Source: Deltaproteobacteria bacterium (GTDB lineage: Bacteria; Desulfobacterota; Desulfobacteria; Desulfobacterales; Desulfatibacillaceae). Taken from it: a DNA stretch of 64,000 bases. This document shows, in pieces, positions 8,887 to 17,176 of the stretch. The stretch covers positions 124,001 to 188,000 of the forward strand of contig JACRLG010000015.1 of assembly GCA_016235345.1 (NCBI GenBank), given 5' to 3'. The notes under the pieces were generated by a model. That model saw nothing but the letters and a program-made list of their open reading frames with translations. It had not been told where the DNA came from and searched no databases. The translations under genes and the position numbers were made by a program. Numbering within the stretch: the first letter of the stretch is position 1; each line of letters opens with the position of its first letter.

Positions 8887-9195
8887 TCATCCTCTTAACC
8901 GCCAAATTTTGCCATCCGAATAATAGATGTTAAAATATGCGAGCAAAAATATTAAATCCACAGACAGAGTATATATTATCCCTGTTAGCCTGATAAGCAG
9001 TGGCAGGTGAGGCCGGTTAGTTGATGGGTTACGTGTTATAATCCTTCCAAAGGGTTGAATTCCAAACAGATGAATTTGCATATATTTTTCAAGTAATTTG
9101 ATACAGTAATGTGGAAAAATCGCCATGAAAGGTCCTAATAAAACATATATTGCCACAACAATAGGGAGTATAACTACTTCCAGTATTCGGATCAT
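8887..9195 (-). CDS. Small AT-rich hypothetical membrane protein
   Basis: I do not recognise the family. The predicted product is 102 aa with an N-terminal hydrophobic segment (about residues 4-29) and a second one near the C-terminus (about residues 66-91), and a basic loop between (RIITRNPSTNRPHLP). The coding region is clearly more AT-rich than its neighbours ftsK and pgpA and uses AT-rich codons (ATA, TTA, TAT), which suggests recent acquisition. Its stop overlaps the pgpA start region. An AAGG lies 8 nt before ATG 9195; a GTG at 9198 is also possible. No homology evidence is available, so reality as a gene is only moderately supported. Confidence 0.5.
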   Translation of the reverse strand: MIRILEVVILPIVVAIYVLLGPFMAIFPHYCIKLLEKYMQIHLFGIQPFGRIITRNPSTNRPHLPLLIRLTGIIYTLSVDLIFLLAYFNIYYSDGKIWRLRG

Positions 9196-9236
9196 CACTT
9201 GAGCCTTCGATAAGATCGCGTCCTGAACGTATTATC

Positions 9237-11879
9237 CTATTGGGGCGGCAACAAGACTTCGCGTGGCTTCACCCCGTCACTCGGCCCCACCATGCCGTCC
9301 TTTTCCATGCGCTCTATTATGCGGGCCGCCCGGTTGTAGCCTATGCGGAGCCGACGCTGGATCATGGATATGCTGGCCTGCCGGGTTTCGGCCACTATTG
9401 CCACGGCCTCGTCGAATTTTTCGTCGTATTCCTCGTCATCCTCTTCGCCGTTGCCGTTGCCATTCCCTGCTGCGCTCTCGGTGACGGAAATGTCGTAGCA
9501 GGGCCTGCCCTGTTCCTTGACGAATGTGAGGAGGCGGCCCAATTCCTCGTCCGAGAGAAAGGCACCGTGAAGGCGCTGGATTTTGCCCACTCCGGGGGGC
9601 ATGAAAAGCATGTCGCCCGCGCCCAGAAGGCTTTCCGCGCCGTTTGAATCGAGGATGGTGCGGCTATCTATGCGGCTTGAGACCTGGAAGGCCATGCGGG
9701 TGGGGAAGTTGGCCTTTATGGTGCCGGTTAAAACGTCCACCGAAGGCCGCTGTGTCGCCAGAATAAGATGGATTCCGCAGGCGCGGGCCATCTGGGCCAG
9801 GCGCATCAGCGCAGTTTCCACGTCTTTCGAGGCCACCATCATGAGGTCGGCCAACTCGTCGATAACTATCACCACGTAGGGAAAGGCCTTCAGTTCCGGG
9901 GGCGGAACGCCTGCCACGCCGGAAAAATCCTCGGAGCTGTCCTCGCCGTAGTCGGAATCCTCGCCGCTTTTTTCGGCGTCTTGGGCTGCCTCTGAAAGGC
10001 GTTCCTCCTCCTTTTTCGCCCTCTCCTCCTCCTGTTTTTGCTTAAGATGCGCGATTTTCTGGTTGTAGCCGATTATGTTGCGGGCTCCAAGGGCCGCCAT
10101 TGCCTCGTACCGGGCCTCCATCTCCTTAACGGCCCAGAACAGCGCGTTGGTGGCTTTTTTGGGGTCGGTCACAACCGGGCAGATGAGGTGCGGGATTCCG
10201 TCGTAGTTGGCGAGTTCGATGCGCTTGGGGTCTATCATCACGAACTTCACTTCGTCCGGCGTGCATTTGTACAGAAGGCTTGCGATCATGGAGTTTAAGC
10301 CCACCGATTTTCCCGAACCAGTGGCCCCGGCGATGAGAAGATGGGGCATCCGGGCAAGGTCGCTCACGGTGGGAATGCCCACGATGTCCTTTCCAAGGCA
10401 GACCGTGAGCTTGGTCTTGTTGCGGGAAAATTCGCTCGAGGCCACCATTTCCTTGAAGCCCACAAGCTCGCGCACCTTGTTGGGCACCTCGATTCCCACC
10501 ACGGCCTTTCCCGGAATGGGACCGACAATACGCACGGAAAGGGCTTTCAGGCCCAGTGCGAGATCGTTTTCAAGGCTTGTGATGCGGTTGATTTTGACCC
10601 CGGCTGCCGGCTCGTACTCGTAGGTGGTGATGACCGGTCCCGGCGAGACCTCAACCACGCGGCCCTTTACGCCGAAGTCCTCCAATTTTTGCTCCACGAG
10701 CCTTGCCTGGGCCATGAGGTTTTCCTGGTCCACGGATTCCGGGCGCGGGGGCGGGTCGTCCAGAAGGCTTAAGGGTGGAAGCTGGTAGATACGCTCCTCC
10801 CGGGCAAGGGTTCCGGCCGGCGGCAGAAAGGAGTCGTCCCTCGAGTCTGGCGGGTCTTCCCGAAGAACGGGCCTGGGCCTTATGCGGGGCGGCTTCCTGG
10901 GCGGCTCGTCAGGGGCGACAGGAGAATCATTGACGGATAACGGGGCCTCTGCCTGATCGGCCTCCACCGGCTCAGACCCGACGTTTTCATGTGACACGCC
11001 GTTTATGACGGGCGGAAAGGGAAGCGGCTCCTGCTTCGGATCGTCAAAGGGCTTTTTCCTGCGGGACTTGCCGTTATCGTTGGCTATGGGGGCGAAGCCG
11101 CCAGCAGGACCTGCCTGGGGTTTTTCCCGGCCAAAACCGGTAAAGCGCTTTTTTCCGGCTTTTACACCGGTCAGACCCAGGCGGCTTAAAATCCTCGCCG
11201 AGTCGGTGAGGGAAAGGCCGGTGGCGGCAACGAGGCTTGCCAAAAATCCGCAGAAAAGGACCAGAAATGAGCCCGCCGGGTTGAGAATTTCGGTGAGGGT
11301 CTTGGCCAGAAGCCCCACCAGCATTCCGCCGCCCGGAATACCTACGCCGAAAAGGTCGTATTTCGCCTGCCCGGAAAAGAGAGCGCCGGTGAAAATCGCC
11401 AGAAAAAAGGCCGAAACCCCCAAAAGGAACATGCGTTTGGCTTTTGCGCCCTGGATGAAGCGGATTACGGCGATTATGAGCAAAACGGGAATCCAGTAGG
11501 CCCCGGCCCCAAGGGTGGCGTTGATGAAAAAATCGGCGACAAGAGCCCCTGCCCTGCCGAAAAGATTCCTTATGGCGGCGTCGGGGTTCGCGGTATTGAA
11601 GGACGGGTCCGCGGGGCTGTAGGAAATGAGGCTTCCGGTAAGAAGCACCATCACCATGAATAGCCCGATTGCGAAAATCTCCCGCTTCTGGCGCGAGTTC
11701 CGCTCAGGCCGCACGGCCTTTTTAGGCTTTATCCGCCTGCCATCCTTGGCGGCTTCCTTTTTGGCCCCGGCCTTTGGCTTACCGGACTCCCCCGATTTTT
11801 TCACAGTCTTCACCGCCGCCTCTTTTTCAGGCTTTTTCTTGGGAGCTTTTTTCGCTCCGTTTTTCTTGGTCTCCGCCAT
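9237..11879 (-). CDS. ftsK: DNA translocase FtsK
   Basis: Hexameric ATP-driven DNA pump that links chromosome segregation and dimer resolution to septation. Layout: a Lys/Ala-rich basic N-terminus (about residues 1-65), four or so transmembrane helices (about 70-230), a Pro-rich linker, the motor with Walker A GATGSGKS near residue 515 and the ATQRPSVDVLTGTIKANFPTR segment, and a C-terminal winged-helix gamma domain (SMIQRRLRIGYNRAARIIE). A charged insertion (KQKQEEERAKKEEERLSEA onward) interrupts the motor, as is common in FtsK. I start at ATG 11879 with AAGG upstream; the frame is open to 11915. Confidence 0.97.
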   Translation of the reverse strand: MAETKKNGAKKAPKKKPEKEAAVKTVKKSGESGKPKAGAKKEAAKDGRRIKPKKAVRPERNSRQKREIFAIGLFMVMVLLTGSLISYSPADPSFNTANPDAAIRNLFGRAGALVADFFINATLGAGAYWIPVLLIIAVIRFIQGAKAKRMFLLGVSAFFLAIFTGALFSGQAKYDLFGVGIPGGGMLVGLLAKTLTEILNPAGSFLVLFCGFLASLVAATGLSLTDSARILSRLGLTGVKAGKKRFTGFGREKPQAGPAGGFAPIANDNGKSRRKKPFDDPKQEPLPFPPVINGVSHENVGSEPVEADQAEAPLSVNDSPVAPDEPPRKPPRIRPRPVLREDPPDSRDDSFLPPAGTLAREERIYQLPPLSLLDDPPPRPESVDQENLMAQARLVEQKLEDFGVKGRVVEVSPGPVITTYEYEPAAGVKINRITSLENDLALGLKALSVRIVGPIPGKAVVGIEVPNKVRELVGFKEMVASSEFSRNKTKLTVCLGKDIVGIPTVSDLARMPHLLIAGATGSGKSVGLNSMIASLLYKCTPDEVKFVMIDPKRIELANYDGIPHLICPVVTDPKKATNALFWAVKEMEARYEAMAALGARNIIGYNQKIAHLKQKQEEERAKKEEERLSEAAQDAEKSGEDSDYGEDSSEDFSGVAGVPPPELKAFPYVVIVIDELADLMMVASKDVETALMRLAQMARACGIHLILATQRPSVDVLTGTIKANFPTRMAFQVSSRIDSRTILDSNGAESLLGAGDMLFMPPGVGKIQRLHGAFLSDEELGRLLTFVKEQGRPCYDISVTESAAGNGNGNGEEDDEEYDEKFDEAVAIVAETRQASISMIQRRLRIGYNRAARIIERMEKDGMVGPSDGVKPREVLLPPQ

Positions 11880-11998
11880 TAAAGCCTTTCCGCATTCCAA
11901 TTTGAAATGAAACAAGGATTTTCATATTTGAAAACCCGCCGTAACACCTACTGAATATCAATTTTCTATATCAGTGTTTTAAGCATGATTATTCATCC

Positions 11999-12523
11999 TT
12001 ACCAATATGGTTCATTAGGAAAATACACCTTAAGTATAGCATTGAGACGGTTTTCAAATTCTTTAAGTTCCTTTGGTTTTTTTAACGACGGTGGAGTATC
12101 TGCTGAATCATCAAACATGTAATAACTTACTATTGACCTATAAGGGCCCTCAGAGTATATTAATGACAATACACACATATCGCCTATGAATGTTTTCGGA
12201 TCCGAAGTATCGTTCTCATTTGCTTCGGCATATTTCTCTACAATGCTTTTTACCTCTGTTATCAAAGAATGAGCAACAAATATAGGAATTTTTACGGTAC
12301 TGCTTCTTTCGAAATCTATTCGTTGCATGTCTATAGATTTATATGAACAGACTCCATACTTATCAATTTTAATCGAAACGTTTAATAAATCAGATGGAGC
12401 GAATCCACCGTAAAAATATTCAAATTTTCCTTTAAAATTATTTGCAAATTTTTCTACTATATATATTGTGGAAGGAGTAAAACTGATGATTAAAAATATT
12501 GATATGACAAAAAATTTTTTCAC
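11999..12523 (-). CDS. AT-rich hypothetical secreted or lipid-anchored protein
   Basis: I do not recognise this protein. From GTG 12523 (AAGGA 7 nt upstream) it is 174 aa with a signal-peptide-like N-terminus (MKKFFVISIFLIISFTPS), then a soluble, mixed alpha/beta-looking region with no repeated motif. Base composition is strikingly AT-rich compared with ftsK and the acyl-CoA synthetase on either side. An upstream ATG at 12574 gives a longer, less convincing N-terminus. The sharp composition change and orphan position suggest horizontal acquisition. Confidence 0.6.
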   Translation of the reverse strand: MKKFFVISIFLIISFTPSTIYIVEKFANNFKGKFEYFYGGFAPSDLLNVSIKIDKYGVCSYKSIDMQRIDFERSSTVKIPIFVAHSLITEVKSIVEKYAEANENDTSDPKTFIGDMCVLSLIYSEGPYRSIVSYYMFDDSADTPPSLKKPKELKEFENRLNAILKVYFPNEPYW

Positions 12524-12881
12524 TGTTATTTCCTTATACAATATTAACAATACAGTTGAAGAGCCAAACGTCAATTACACATCAATTTTTCCTGTCATTT
12601 TTGTTAATGTATAAAGCTGCTGATAGCTTTGGGTGCATAAGCTAATGCTGCTTAAGTTCAAAGAAGCGAACTTAGGCATCTAACGCCCCGCCCGTCGCCC
12701 CATCATCCATCTTATGCATCATTAAGCGACCAAGCAAAAAATATAAGAGCTTCCCATCGTGGCCTCGTCCAGCGGGCCATATATCCAAAACACAAGGAAG
12801 CTGAGCAGGGCGGGCATATATCCAAAAGAACCCAGCCACGATCTTTTTCTCTTCCCGGTTTTTCCTTTATCGCAAGCCTCG
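12524..12881. other. Gene-free stretch with a hairpin and a short direct repeat
   Basis: No convincing gene. It holds an 11-bp stem with one G-T pair (12649-12659 with 12668-12678, TGCTTAAGTTC/GAACTTAGGCA) and a direct repeat of about 18 bases containing CATATATCCAAAA (12772-12790 and 12810-12827). The first 80 bp are AT-rich and probably carry the promoter of the preceding orphan gene. The frames seen across 12712-12978 show no codon bias or start signal. Confidence 0.5.
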
Positions 12882-13008
12882 GCCAGAGGGCGTGAGAGAG
12901 ATGAGATGCAAGGCGTGCGAGCGAGTGGCGCGGGAGCGTACGCTTTTGTACGTGACCAAGCCGCGAGGCGAAGCACACGCCGCAGATCGCTCTCTCACGC
13001 CCTCTGGC
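12882..13008 (-). repeat. Stop-codon-tethered structured repeat, copy 2 (after the acyl-CoA synthetase)
   Basis: Sense relative to the minus-strand acyl-CoA synthetase, starting 6 nt after its TGA. The outer arms (12990-13008 with 12882-12900) are a perfect 19-bp inverted repeat. The apex is CGTAC-AAAAGC-GTACG, with the shared flanks CTTGGTCA and GCTCCC. The arm sequence CCAGAGGGCGTGAG also occurs as the last codons and stop of the upstream gene (13014-13027). Confidence 0.85.
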
Positions 13009-13014
13009 GCGCCC

Positions 13015-15144
13015 TCACGCCCTCTGGAGCATTATGCGGCTGTCGGCGATAGTGCATCCCTGTCCCTCAGCATACACGATAACCGGGTTCAAGTCCATCT
13101 CCGATATTCGCGGATGATCGCTCACAAGCTGGCTCATGCGGAGGATGCAGTCCTTTATGGCCTCGATGTCGGAGGGCGGCGCGCCCCGAACTCCCTGGAG
13201 TATGCGGAAGGCCTTGATGGAGCGGATCATCTCCTCCGCCGAAAGCTCCCACATGGGCGCGAGCCGGAAGGTGACGTCCTTTAGGGCTTCCACGAAGGTG
13301 CCGCCAAGGCCGAACATGCAAAGGGGGCCGAACTTGGGGTCCTGGTTCGCGCCCAGAATGACCTCGATTCCGCCCTTGGCCATTTTTTCCATGAGAATGC
13401 CGTCGATTATGGCCTTTGGCTCGGCCCGGCGCACGTTGGCGATGATCTTTTTATATGCCTCGCGGGCCTGCTCGGCTGTTTCGATCTTTAAAATCACGCC
13501 GCCCACGTCGAACTTGTGAACGATCTCGCGGGAGGAGATTTTCATGACAACGGGCGGCCCCACGAACTTGAGCGCGGCCTCTATTTCATCCTCGTTCGTT
13601 ATGAGGCGGCTTTTGAGCAGGGGAAAGCCGTAGAGGGCGAGAATCTCGTTGGCCTCCTGCTCGGGCAGGTGCACGCGGTCGGCGTCTTTGAGTTTCGCGT
13701 CGATTATGGCGGTAACCGCGGCCTTATCGACAGCATAGGTCACGTGGCGGCGCTTCTGGCTTTTTCCCGGGGCCAGGCGGTCGGAAAACTTGGTCATGGA
13801 GGCGAAAGCGCGCACGGCGGCTTCGGGGAAGCTGTAGTTGGGGATGTTGTGTTCCACGAGGTATTTCACGCCAGCCGAAACGTCCACGATGCCCATAAAG
13901 GAGCACAGAACCGGCTTGTGCACGGTTTCCAGCACCTTGGGCACGATCTGGGCGGTTTCCAGGACGTCGGTCATTTTCTGGGGGGTCAGCACCACGATTG
14001 CGCCGTCCACGCCTGGGTCGTCCAGGACCGATTTAAGCGCGCACTCGTAGCGCTGGTAGTCGGCGTCTCCGATAACGTCAACCGGATTATGGATGTTGGC
14101 GGTGGGAGGAAGGTGCTCCTTTAAGTCCGCCTCTGTTTCCGGGGTGAATTTCGCAAGCGTGAGACCGTGGCGGATGGCGGCATCCGTGGTCATGATTCCG
14201 GGTCCGCCCGCGTTGGTGACTATGGCCAGGCGCTTTCCTTCGGGAAGAGGCATACGCGAGAAGGCCTCGGCGTAGTGGAACATCTCGTTCACGTCCTCCA
14301 CGCGCTGGATGCCGCTTTGGAGGAAAATGGCGTCGTAGGAGGCGTCCGAACCCGCAAGGCTTCCGGTGTGCGAGCTTGCGGCCTTGGCCCCCTCCTCGCT
14401 CCTGCCGCTTTTTATGGCCAGAATGGGCTTGTTGTGCTTCCAGGTGACGTCGCTTGCCACGTCGGCGAATTTGCGTCCATCCGAGATGTCTTCGAGATAC
14501 ATGAGGATGACGGAGGTCTGGGGATCGTCCGCAAGATACTGGAGAAGCTCCACCTCGTTCACGTCGGCCTTGTTGCCGAAGCTGATGAACTTGGAAAATC
14601 CGATGTCCCGGCCCTTGGCCAAATCGAGGACTGCGGTGCAGAGCGCGCCCGATTGGGAGATGAAGCCGATGTTGCCGGGCTTGGGCATGGTCTGGGCGAA
14701 GCTGGCGTTCATGGAAAAAGCAGGGTCGGTGTTTATGACGCCAAGGCAGTTGGGGCCGACAAGCCTTATGCCACGCTCCTTTGCCGCCGCCTTGACCGCT
14801 TCTTCAAGTTCAACGCCTGCGCCGCCCACCTCTTTGAAACCGGCGGTTATGACCACCACGCCCTTTGCGCCCTTGTCCGCCGCCTCGTGAATGACCTTGG
14901 GAACCAGCGGGGCCGGAACGATGATGACCGCCATGTCAACTTCGCCCGGAATATCCGTTATGGTGGGATAGGCCCGGTTGCAGACAACGGATTTTGCGCG
15001 GGGATTGACCGGATAAAGGACTCCCGTGTAGCCGCCTTCGATGAGATTGGTGACCACTGCGCGGCCCACGCTGCCCCGGCGGTCGGTTGCACCCACCACC
15101 GCGATGGAGCGGGGTTCCATGATGGCCTTTATGTTCTCAGCCAT
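13015..15144 (-). CDS. ADP-forming acyl-CoA (acetate-CoA) synthetase, alpha-beta fusion
   Basis: Interconverts acyl-CoA plus ADP and phosphate with free acid plus ATP and CoA, conserving energy as ATP. Domains in order: CoA-binding Rossmann domain (IMEPRSIAVVGATDRRGSVG), succinyl-CoA-ligase-like domains with the phosphohistidine region SHTGSLAGSDASYDAIF, then a C-terminal ATP-grasp domain (PPVVMKISSREIVHKFDVGG...VILGANQDPKFGP). The length (709 aa) fits the fused form. ATG 15144 has GGAGG 5 nt upstream. It is the last gene of the run pgk-like, DUF2284, DUF2284, synthetase, and a structured repeat follows its stop. The acyl substrate cannot be read from sequence. Confidence 0.93.
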   Translation of the reverse strand: MAENIKAIMEPRSIAVVGATDRRGSVGRAVVTNLIEGGYTGVLYPVNPRAKSVVCNRAYPTITDIPGEVDMAVIIVPAPLVPKVIHEAADKGAKGVVVITAGFKEVGGAGVELEEAVKAAAKERGIRLVGPNCLGVINTDPAFSMNASFAQTMPKPGNIGFISQSGALCTAVLDLAKGRDIGFSKFISFGNKADVNEVELLQYLADDPQTSVILMYLEDISDGRKFADVASDVTWKHNKPILAIKSGRSEEGAKAASSHTGSLAGSDASYDAIFLQSGIQRVEDVNEMFHYAEAFSRMPLPEGKRLAIVTNAGGPGIMTTDAAIRHGLTLAKFTPETEADLKEHLPPTANIHNPVDVIGDADYQRYECALKSVLDDPGVDGAIVVLTPQKMTDVLETAQIVPKVLETVHKPVLCSFMGIVDVSAGVKYLVEHNIPNYSFPEAAVRAFASMTKFSDRLAPGKSQKRRHVTYAVDKAAVTAIIDAKLKDADRVHLPEQEANEILALYGFPLLKSRLITNEDEIEAALKFVGPPVVMKISSREIVHKFDVGGVILKIETAEQAREAYKKIIANVRRAEPKAIIDGILMEKMAKGGIEVILGANQDPKFGPLCMFGLGGTFVEALKDVTFRLAPMWELSAEEMIRSIKAFRILQGVRGAPPSDIEAIKDCILRMSQLVSDHPRISEMDLNPVIVYAEGQGCTIADSRIMLQRA

Positions 15145-15204
15145 TATTCCTCCTTCAAAAACTCGCGTCAAACGCTATAAATTCGTTAAGCAGAAACTGA
15201 TAAA

Positions 15205-15327
15205 AAGCCTGGATAAAAACGATGAAGCGCGAAGGTTCGCGAACGGCGCGGGGAGGAATAATACTTTTCGTATATGACGACCCGCAAAGTTTCGCGTGAC
15301 ACAGCGATTCGAGTTTTTAGACGGACG
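15205..15327 (-). repeat. Stop-codon-tethered structured repeat, copy 3 (after the first DUF2284 gene)
   Basis: The right arm ends at 15327, directly against the TAA of the DUF2284 gene (15328-15330). The outer arms GTCTAAAAAC and CGTTTTTATC pair less well than in other copies. Inner stems GCGAA/TTCGC and GCGGG/CCCGC pair, and the apex is ATAC-GAAAA-GTAT, a paired-base variant of the GTAC apex elsewhere. It separates two genes of what looks like one operon. Confidence 0.75.
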
Positions 15328-16308
15328 TTATAATTTTTTCGGACGCCCGGCAAACATGACCTTGTAGGACTGTGCCACGTCCAGCCAGGAGCCGGAAAGC
15401 TCGCGCATGTTCTTTGTAAGTCGCATCCAGAGCCTTCTCTGGCGAAGAAGCGCTGGAGCCTGTGTAAGTTTCACGTTGGCCTGGGAATAGGCGGCGCGGT
15501 TGCGGGAAAGGTCCCGGATTACCCGCCGGATGTTTTCGGCAGGCTCGGCTCCGGGCCTGGTCACCGGGTCGGGATCGGACAAGGGAGCCTTCGCGGGCCT
15601 TTCCGCTCTCTGGCCCTTGGGCACGGGGCCTATGAGGGCAAGGCCCATGAGGCTTCCCGTGCCCACGCTCTCCGGGCCGCAGGTGCCGCCTATGGGGAAG
15701 ACGTCCCAGCCAGCGATGGCCCCCATTTTGAATGCGTTCATTCCGCACGATTCCATGGAAGGGGCCGAAAGCCCCGGATGGCGGCACTTGCCGGTTGCCA
15801 TGTGGCGGCAGTTGGGCTGAAAGTGGCACAGGGCGTCCCGGCAGTTTCCGGCCCCGTAGCAGGCCTCGGAAAGATAGCCCATGTCGCGGGCGGTTTTCTG
15901 CAGAAGGCGCGCTATGGTGAAGGCGAGCATGTAATGGCCGCCGAGATTCATAAGGTTTCCGGCGTCGTCCATCACGCCGCCCGCTATATCGGCTCCAAGT
16001 CCCTTGGCCGCGATGATGGAGGGCGGCACCTTCACCCGAAAAAAAATCGCCCAGGTGTGGCGGCCCACGATCTCCCGCACCTCGTCTATGCTCCATCCGT
16101 TGGGCGGGCAGTGGGAGCAGCCGCCCGACATGTAGCACTTGGGGACCATGCACTTGAACCGCACCCTTGGGTCGATCAGGACGTCCTTCGCTTCAAGAAG
16201 GGCCACGTTGTCGGCCCCCCACTTTTTTGCGAGGAGTTGAAGCTCGTCCAGATCGGTGGGCATCACCCACTCCTTATCCAGGATGGGATTTTTACGAAGC
16301 TTGATCAT
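15328..16308 (-). CDS. DUF2284 family predicted metal-binding protein (Cys-rich)
   Basis: Function is not established for this family, which is common in anaerobes. Two Cys clusters are visible: C53, C58, C64 and C67 (FKCMVPKCYMSGGCSHCPPN), and a second in ACYGAGNCRDALCHFQPNCR and TGKCRHPGLSAPSMESCG. The pattern suggests an Fe-S or other metal site. The length is 326 aa, with a basic, Arg-rich tail of about 90 residues that the second DUF2284 protein lacks. It sits between that paralogue and the acyl-CoA synthetase, with a structured repeat on each side. A link to acyl-CoA metabolism is only suggested by context. Confidence 0.8.
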   Translation of the reverse strand: MIKLRKNPILDKEWVMPTDLDELQLLAKKWGADNVALLEAKDVLIDPRVRFKCMVPKCYMSGGCSHCPPNGWSIDEVREIVGRHTWAIFFRVKVPPSIIAAKGLGADIAGGVMDDAGNLMNLGGHYMLAFTIARLLQKTARDMGYLSEACYGAGNCRDALCHFQPNCRHMATGKCRHPGLSAPSMESCGMNAFKMGAIAGWDVFPIGGTCGPESVGTGSLMGLALIGPVPKGQRAERPAKAPLSDPDPVTRPGAEPAENIRRVIRDLSRNRAAYSQANVKLTQAPALLRQRRLWMRLTKNMRELSGSWLDVAQSYKVMFAGRPKKL

Positions 16309-16391
16309 GGTAACGCACCTTGGTTATTTCGCCGGAAAATCTTTGAATAATAAGATATCTGGCCGGTTAGCACTCCCAAAAAAGGCACGGT

Positions 16392-16516
16392 AACGCCTGG
16401 ATAAAAACGATGAAATGCAAGGAGCGCGAGCCAAAAAGGAGGGCGCGTACGCTTTTGTACGTAACCGACTTTTTGGCGATGCGCGACACAGCAGTTCGCG
16501 TTTTTAGACAGGCGTT
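16392..16516 (-). repeat. Stop-codon-tethered structured repeat, copy 4 (after the second DUF2284 gene)
   Basis: Abuts the TGA at 16517-16519. Outer arms 16499-16516 and 16392-16409 pair (AACGCCTG and TAAAAACG) around a 2-nt mismatch. Middle stems are GCGC/GCGC and GCCAAAAAG/CTTTTTGGC; the apex is CGTAC-AAAAGC-GTACG. Sense relative to the upstream gene. Confidence 0.87.
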
Positions 16517-17176
16517 TCAATCAACGAATATTATGCCCGCCAGAAGCGGCCCCGTCTCCTCGTTCCAGAATTCCCAGCCGAGGGCCTTGGCCATTGACTC
16601 CACGTCAAGGCCCATTGCTATGGCCGAAGGGCGGGCCTTGTAGGGATGCCTGCACGTCCTGCCCTTAATTACCGCCATGCAGCGTTTTTCCTTGTGGCAG
16701 TAAATTGCCCGGCAGTTGCCCGCGCCGAAGCCGAGAGTCAGCTGATAGCCCTTGTAAAAGGCCGACGACTCCACCTGGGTTGTGATGAAATTGAGTTTTT
16801 CGTAGAGCTTCCTGTAGCCCGGCTCCGTTATGAGGCCCTGGCCGTGATCGGGCATGTCCGCCGGGGTCTTCAGCCTGAAGAACACGGCGCTGGAAAAGGC
16901 CCTTACTGCGTCGGCAACGGAATCGTTTGGGTAGCCGATGGGCCAGTGGGCGGAAGTGTAGGTTTTGACTGCGTCCGCCCCGCCGGATGAATCGGGATCG
17001 AGCACTATGTCGTCCGGCCCCAGGATCGCCGCGTCGTCGGCTCCCATGGAAAGGGCGAGGTTCCGCATCTCGGCCAGATCAAGGGCAAGGCGTTTCTCGT
17101 CGTTCACCGCCGATATCTGCCTTACGCCCTGGCGGCCCTTGGAGGATTGGACAAGGTAGAGTTCAGCACGCGCCAT
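16517..17176 (-). CDS. DUF2284-related protein lacking the N-terminal Cys cluster
   Basis: Paralogue of the next gene downstream. The shared part is GFGAGNCRAIYCHKEKRCM followed by CRHPYKARPSAIAMGLDV, the DUF2284 C-terminal signature. Where the paralogue has four cysteines before CPPN, this protein has YTSAHWPIGYPND with no Cys at all, so any metal site formed by that cluster is lost. It is 219 aa and its start overlaps the 3' end of the pgk-like gene by 14 nt, implying co-transcription. Function is unknown; a partner or regulatory role for the Cys-rich paralogue is speculation. Confidence 0.75.
   Translation of the reverse strand: MARAELYLVQSSKGRQGVRQISAVNDEKRLALDLAEMRNLALSMGADDAAILGPDDIVLDPDSSGGADAVKTYTSAHWPIGYPNDSVADAVRAFSSAVFFRLKTPADMPDHGQGLITEPGYRKLYEKLNFITTQVESSAFYKGYQLTLGFGAGNCRAIYCHKEKRCMAVIKGRTCRHPYKARPSAIAMGLDVESMAKALGWEFWNEETGPLLAGIIFVD

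Noticed and set aside
13083-13100. GGTTCAAGTCC resembling a tRNA T-loop
   Set aside because: It is inside the acyl-CoA synthetase coding sequence and has no acceptor or anticodon stem around it; no tRNA found in the window.
12892-13284. Plus-strand frames over the repeat and the synthetase 3' end
   Set aside because: They are shadows of the minus-strand gene and the palindromic repeat; no codon bias or start signal.
16392-16516. Anti-Shine-Dalgarno mimic (CCCTCCTTTT) inside the repeat
   Set aside because: Present in only three copies, where it is a by-product of the AAAAG/CTTTT inner stem; other copies have different stem bases.
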